A stretch of DNA of 64,000 bases from Chitinophaga eiseniae (GTDB lineage Bacteria; Bacteroidota; Bacteroidia; Chitinophagales; Chitinophagaceae): assembly GCF_012641265.1 (NCBI RefSeq), contig NZ_JABAHZ010000013.1, positions 50,505 through 114,504 of the forward strand. The letters run 5' to 3'. The first letter of the stretch is position 1; the number at the start of each line of letters is the position of its first letter. A program made the position numbers and the translations under genes. The notes below the pieces were generated by a model, which was not told the origin of the DNA, did no database searches, and saw nothing but the letters and a program-made list of their open reading frames with translations. Shown one piece after another: positions 61,816-64,000 of this stretch.

Positions 61816-63728
61816 TGATAAGTATACGTACAAGGTTCAGGAACCTGGCATTCGCTATGGGTATTGCGATGTTATGGTTAGGCCAGGTGAATCATGCAGT
61901 CGCACAAGACCCGCAATTGCCGGTCCTGTTGCAGGAATTGCATGAACAGCGGGACAGTGCGGCATATGTGAATACGTTGGGTAAAATTGGTACCCTGTAC
62001 ATGATGATTAATATCGACAGTAGTTTCCGGTATGCCATCCGGGAACTGGAGATAGCCGAGCATCTGCAATATCCTCATGGGATTGCAGATGCCTTTGATG
62101 TGATCAGTTACCGTTATGCACTGAAAACAGATTTCAGCATTGCCGCTATCTATGCCTATAGAGCCCTTCAGTTGCATAAGTCGTTGTCGGATAGTGTACG
62201 TATTTGCAATACCCTGAATAACCTTTATATCTATTATCTCAACATGGGAAGGAAGGACGATGCAGGGAATTATTTTTACGAGGCTTTCCAGATGGCCAGT
62301 CGTCTTCCGGATGCACAGGATTCCCTTTATAGCATGCTACTGGTTAATTATGTGATGCGTTTTTACCAGGACAGTACCCGCAGGGATTCCCTGCAATGGG
62401 CGCTGCGCAAGGCAAAACAGCTGGCAGGCAAATATCCTCAGAGCAGGTTTTCGTTATACATTGATGCCTTTGCAGCCGACTCCCTGGTCAGGCAGGGCCG
62501 GGGCAGAGAGGGAGAGGCGGTGATCAACAAGCTGGCTACTGCTGCATTACATCGGGGGCTGCCCTACGTAGCGATGGAGATTTACAGCCACCTGGAAGAT
62601 TATCCTGCCATGGGATACCCCATTAACATGACCTATTACCGGGAGCTTTCGTACGATCTGGCCAGGAAGGCAGGTTGCGCAGAGTTGAACCTGCCTGCCC
62701 TGGCCGGGTTGTTCAAGCAATACCGTGCCGCAGGTGATAAGCGTAAAATTGCTTACTACAGCCAGGAGGTAATGCGCCTGTCAGCAGCACGAACAGACGT
62801 ACAAAGCAGGGAGGGGATCAACTATATTGATTATTTCGTGAAACAGGAGGCACTGCGGCAGCAGGCCGATCGCAATCAACAGCTACAGACAGCATTGGAG
62901 GAAGTGACAATGAGGCGGAGAAGTACCCAGGTGGTGATAGCCGGAGTATTCACCATCGTTTTACTACTGATGGTGCTCCTGTATTTTAGGTACCAGGAGT
63001 ACCGGTTAGCCGGGAAACAGGAGGAAATGATGGTGAAGAGTTATGCCAGTATATCCTTGAAGCATGTGGCGTTGCGTGCAAACGATGAGTTTAAAAATAA
63101 GCTGATCACCATTCTTGCCAATGATTTCAGAACGCCACTTTATTACATTTCTGAGGTAGCTACCCGTTTAAGGGAACCAGGTGTGGATCCGGCTACCATG
63201 GTGGCATTGATCCGGAAAATAGCCGCTGTATCGGGCGATACGCTGGCCGTGTTTGATAATATTCTAAAATGGATACGGTTGCAATTATCAGGGTTTACGT
63301 ATCAGCCGGTGGATTGTCATGCTTACGATCTCCTGCTGACCACCTTACACCAGGTGGAGGGCACTGCTGCCGAAAAAAAGCTGGAGATAGTGAATCAGCT
63401 ACCTGCAAATTGCATGGTAAAGGCCGACCCGGAAATGCTCCGGATGGTGTTCCTGCATATACTGCAGTTGTCTGTGCATTATTCGCAGCCGGACCGTTCA
63501 CTGGTGATAACTACCTGGACAATTGCACCGGTTATATATATCCGTTTTATGGTAGATACGGGTATTGGGGCAACAGATGTTATAACGTCTTTATCTAATT
63601 GGCAGGACAATACGCATGCCCTGAATTATGCTATTACCAGGGATTTTTTAGAGAAGATGAACGGGGGGATGGAGGTTACTGATAGCGAAGATAGCTACGT
63701 GGTAATCACTGTTTCGTTAAGGGTGTGA
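61815..63728 (+). CDS. TPR-containing histidine kinase paralogue, probably inactive (pseudokinase)
   Basis: 637 residues, same architecture as the preceding protein: signal peptide (to about 31), TPR-like sensor, membrane helix (about 372-394), kinase-like domain. Shared blocks (EFKNKLIT, WIRLQLSGFTYQP) show it is a tandem duplicate. The H box reads ILANDFRTPL, with N436 in place of the histidine. The N-box asparagine is Q551 and the G2 glycine loop is gone (NTHALNYAITRDF). Only the G1 loop DTGIG (D581) persists. It may act through its sensor or by pairing with the active paralogue. It starts on the last base of the upstream stop. Confidence 0.87.
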   Translation: MISIRTRFRNLAFAMGIAMLWLGQVNHAVAQDPQLPVLLQELHEQRDSAAYVNTLGKIGTLYMMINIDSSFRYAIRELEIAEHLQYPHGIADAFDVISYRYALKTDFSIAAIYAYRALQLHKSLSDSVRICNTLNNLYIYYLNMGRKDDAGNYFYEAFQMASRLPDAQDSLYSMLLVNYVMRFYQDSTRRDSLQWALRKAKQLAGKYPQSRFSLYIDAFAADSLVRQGRGREGEAVINKLATAALHRGLPYVAMEIYSHLEDYPAMGYPINMTYYRELSYDLARKAGCAELNLPALAGLFKQYRAAGDKRKIAYYSQEVMRLSAARTDVQSREGINYIDYFVKQEALRQQADRNQQLQTALEEVTMRRRSTQVVIAGVFTIVLLLMVLLYFRYQEYRLAGKQEEMMVKSYASISLKHVALRANDEFKNKLITILANDFRTPLYYISEVATRLREPGVDPATMVALIRKIAAVSGDTLAVFDNILKWIRLQLSGFTYQPVDCHAYDLLLTTLHQVEGTAAEKKLEIVNQLPANCMVKADPEMLRMVFLHILQLSVHYSQPDRSLVITTWTIAPVIYIRFMVDTGIGATDVITSLSNWQDNTHALNYAITRDFLEKMNGGMEVTDSEDSYVVITVSLRV

Positions 63729-63741
63729 AGGTAGCAGAATG

Positions 63742-63764
63742 TGTCGTCCTGAAATAGGTTGACA
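63742..63764. repeat. Candidate terminus of an IS3-family element
   Basis: The sequence from 63742 begins TGTCGTCCTGAAATAGGTT, the TG... form of an IS3-type end. It lies just beyond the 3' end of a transposase remnant on the minus strand. The matching other end is not in the window. Confidence 0.4.
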
Positions 63765-63778
63765 GATTTAAAGATATT

Positions 63779-63808
63779 CCCGGTCGTCATTAGATGACCG
63801 GGATTTTT
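63779..63808 (+). terminator. Terminator after the kinase pair
   Basis: CCCGGTC (63779-63785) pairs with GACCGGG, 10-nt loop, then ATTTTTTG. It overlaps the end of the IS3 remnant. Confidence 0.55.
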
Positions 63809-63888
63809 TGTTCGTGGACCTGACCTGGTGTTTTAAGTTTAAGGGCCAGATGCGGTCTGTATTGATTATAAAGTGGAATAGTTGCGAT
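63790..63888 (-). pseudogene. IS3-family transposase OrfB, C-terminal remnant
   Basis: 32 residues ending at TAA (63792-63790). The segment LYNQYRPHLALKLKTP is the well-known end of IS3 OrfB (the RPH motif after the last catalytic glutamate). The frame is closed upstream by a stop at 63891-63889, beyond which the IS481-type element begins or the copy was cut. The rest of the transposase is missing. Confidence 0.7.
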
Positions 63889-63954
63889 TTAATCTGACAG
63901 TTAGGGTTAATTTTAAGTAACCACACTTATTCATTAACCCATAAACCGTCAGAA

Positions 63955-64000
63955 ATGAATACAGCAGTAAAGTTAATTAAAAACAAGGTAGGGCTATTAA
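63955..64000 (+). mobile_element. IS481-family transposase, N-terminal start (runs off window)
   Basis: The ATG at 63955 opens MNTAVKLIKNKVGLL, the typical N terminus of IS481-family transposases (helix-turn-helix region follows in full copies). Only 15 codons are visible, so the call is tentative. Its left terminal repeat should lie in 63889-63954, next to the IS3 remnant. Confidence 0.6.

Noticed and set aside
1..64000. CRISPR arrays, tRNA or rRNA genes, prophage
   Set aside because: No regularly spaced direct repeats, no cloverleaf-like or rRNA sequence, and no phage structural genes were recognised on either strand.

Overview
The window looks like chromosome of a Bacteroidota bacterium of the Chitinophaga / Chitinophagaceae type. 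Reasons: promoters of the TTG-N18..21-TAnnTTTG kind and few Shine-Dalgarno sequences; a protein with a type IX secretion (T9SS) C-terminal sorting domain and a PorD-like (DUF4835) protein; DUF4296; the futalosine route to menaquinone (mqnB, mqnD); and a division/cell-wall cluster without murF or ddl. The assignment is inferred from gene content, not from a marker-gene comparison.

Layout. 1-4149: the end of a complex I operon (nuoL partial, nuoM, nuoN) closed by a terminator. 4295-8095: a MacB/FtsX-type permease, then a GntP-family permease beside a fold-type III PLP enzyme, plausibly a D-serine (or similar D-amino acid) uptake and breakdown pair. 8212-11641: small secreted proteins and lipoproteins of unknown function, a rhomboid protease, and a two-gene unit whose second gene (DUF6169-like) is broken by a frameshift. 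11787-12867: ribosomal operon rpsF-rpsR-rplI. 13074-16352: a 1092-residue secreted multidomain nuclease/phosphatase-fold protein with a T9SS tail. 16626-28155: htpG, an esterase lipoprotein, recJ, a polyprenyl diphosphate synthase, a major OmpA-like porin with a textbook Bacteroidota promoter, the potassium transporter kup and a GH123-like glycosidase.

28247-44898, minus strand: the complete dcw cluster, transcribed mraZ-rsmH-ftsL-ftsI-murE-mraY-murD-ftsW-murG-murC-ftsQ-ftsA-ftsZ. It makes lipid II (MurC, D and E in the cytoplasm; MraY and MurG at the membrane) and builds the divisome (FtsL, Q, W, I, A, Z). A 10-bp-periodic pentamer array in front of mraZ may be the MraZ operator. Divergent from it, 45301-50633 holds bamD, rpoZ, coaBC, a porD-like gene, a DUF4296 lipoprotein and the two subunits of a 3-oxoacid CoA-transferase.

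50943-59809: an aminotransferase class IV enzyme, a photolyase, mqnD/mqnB, a pterin pair (6-PTPS-like and folE), fabD, two GNAT acetyltransferases, a DinB-like protein and a Nudix-fold probable regulator. 59884-63728: two tandem, translationally coupled TPR-transmembrane-histidine kinase paralogues. The second has lost its phospho-accepting histidine, its N-box asparagine and its G2 glycines. 63742-64000: an IS3-family remnant next to the start of an IS481-family transposase that runs off the window.

No tRNA, rRNA, CRISPR array or prophage was recognised. The most unusual items are the kinase/pseudokinase pair, the 82-nt hairpin between folE and fabD, the mraZ upstream array and the frameshifted DUF6169-like gene.
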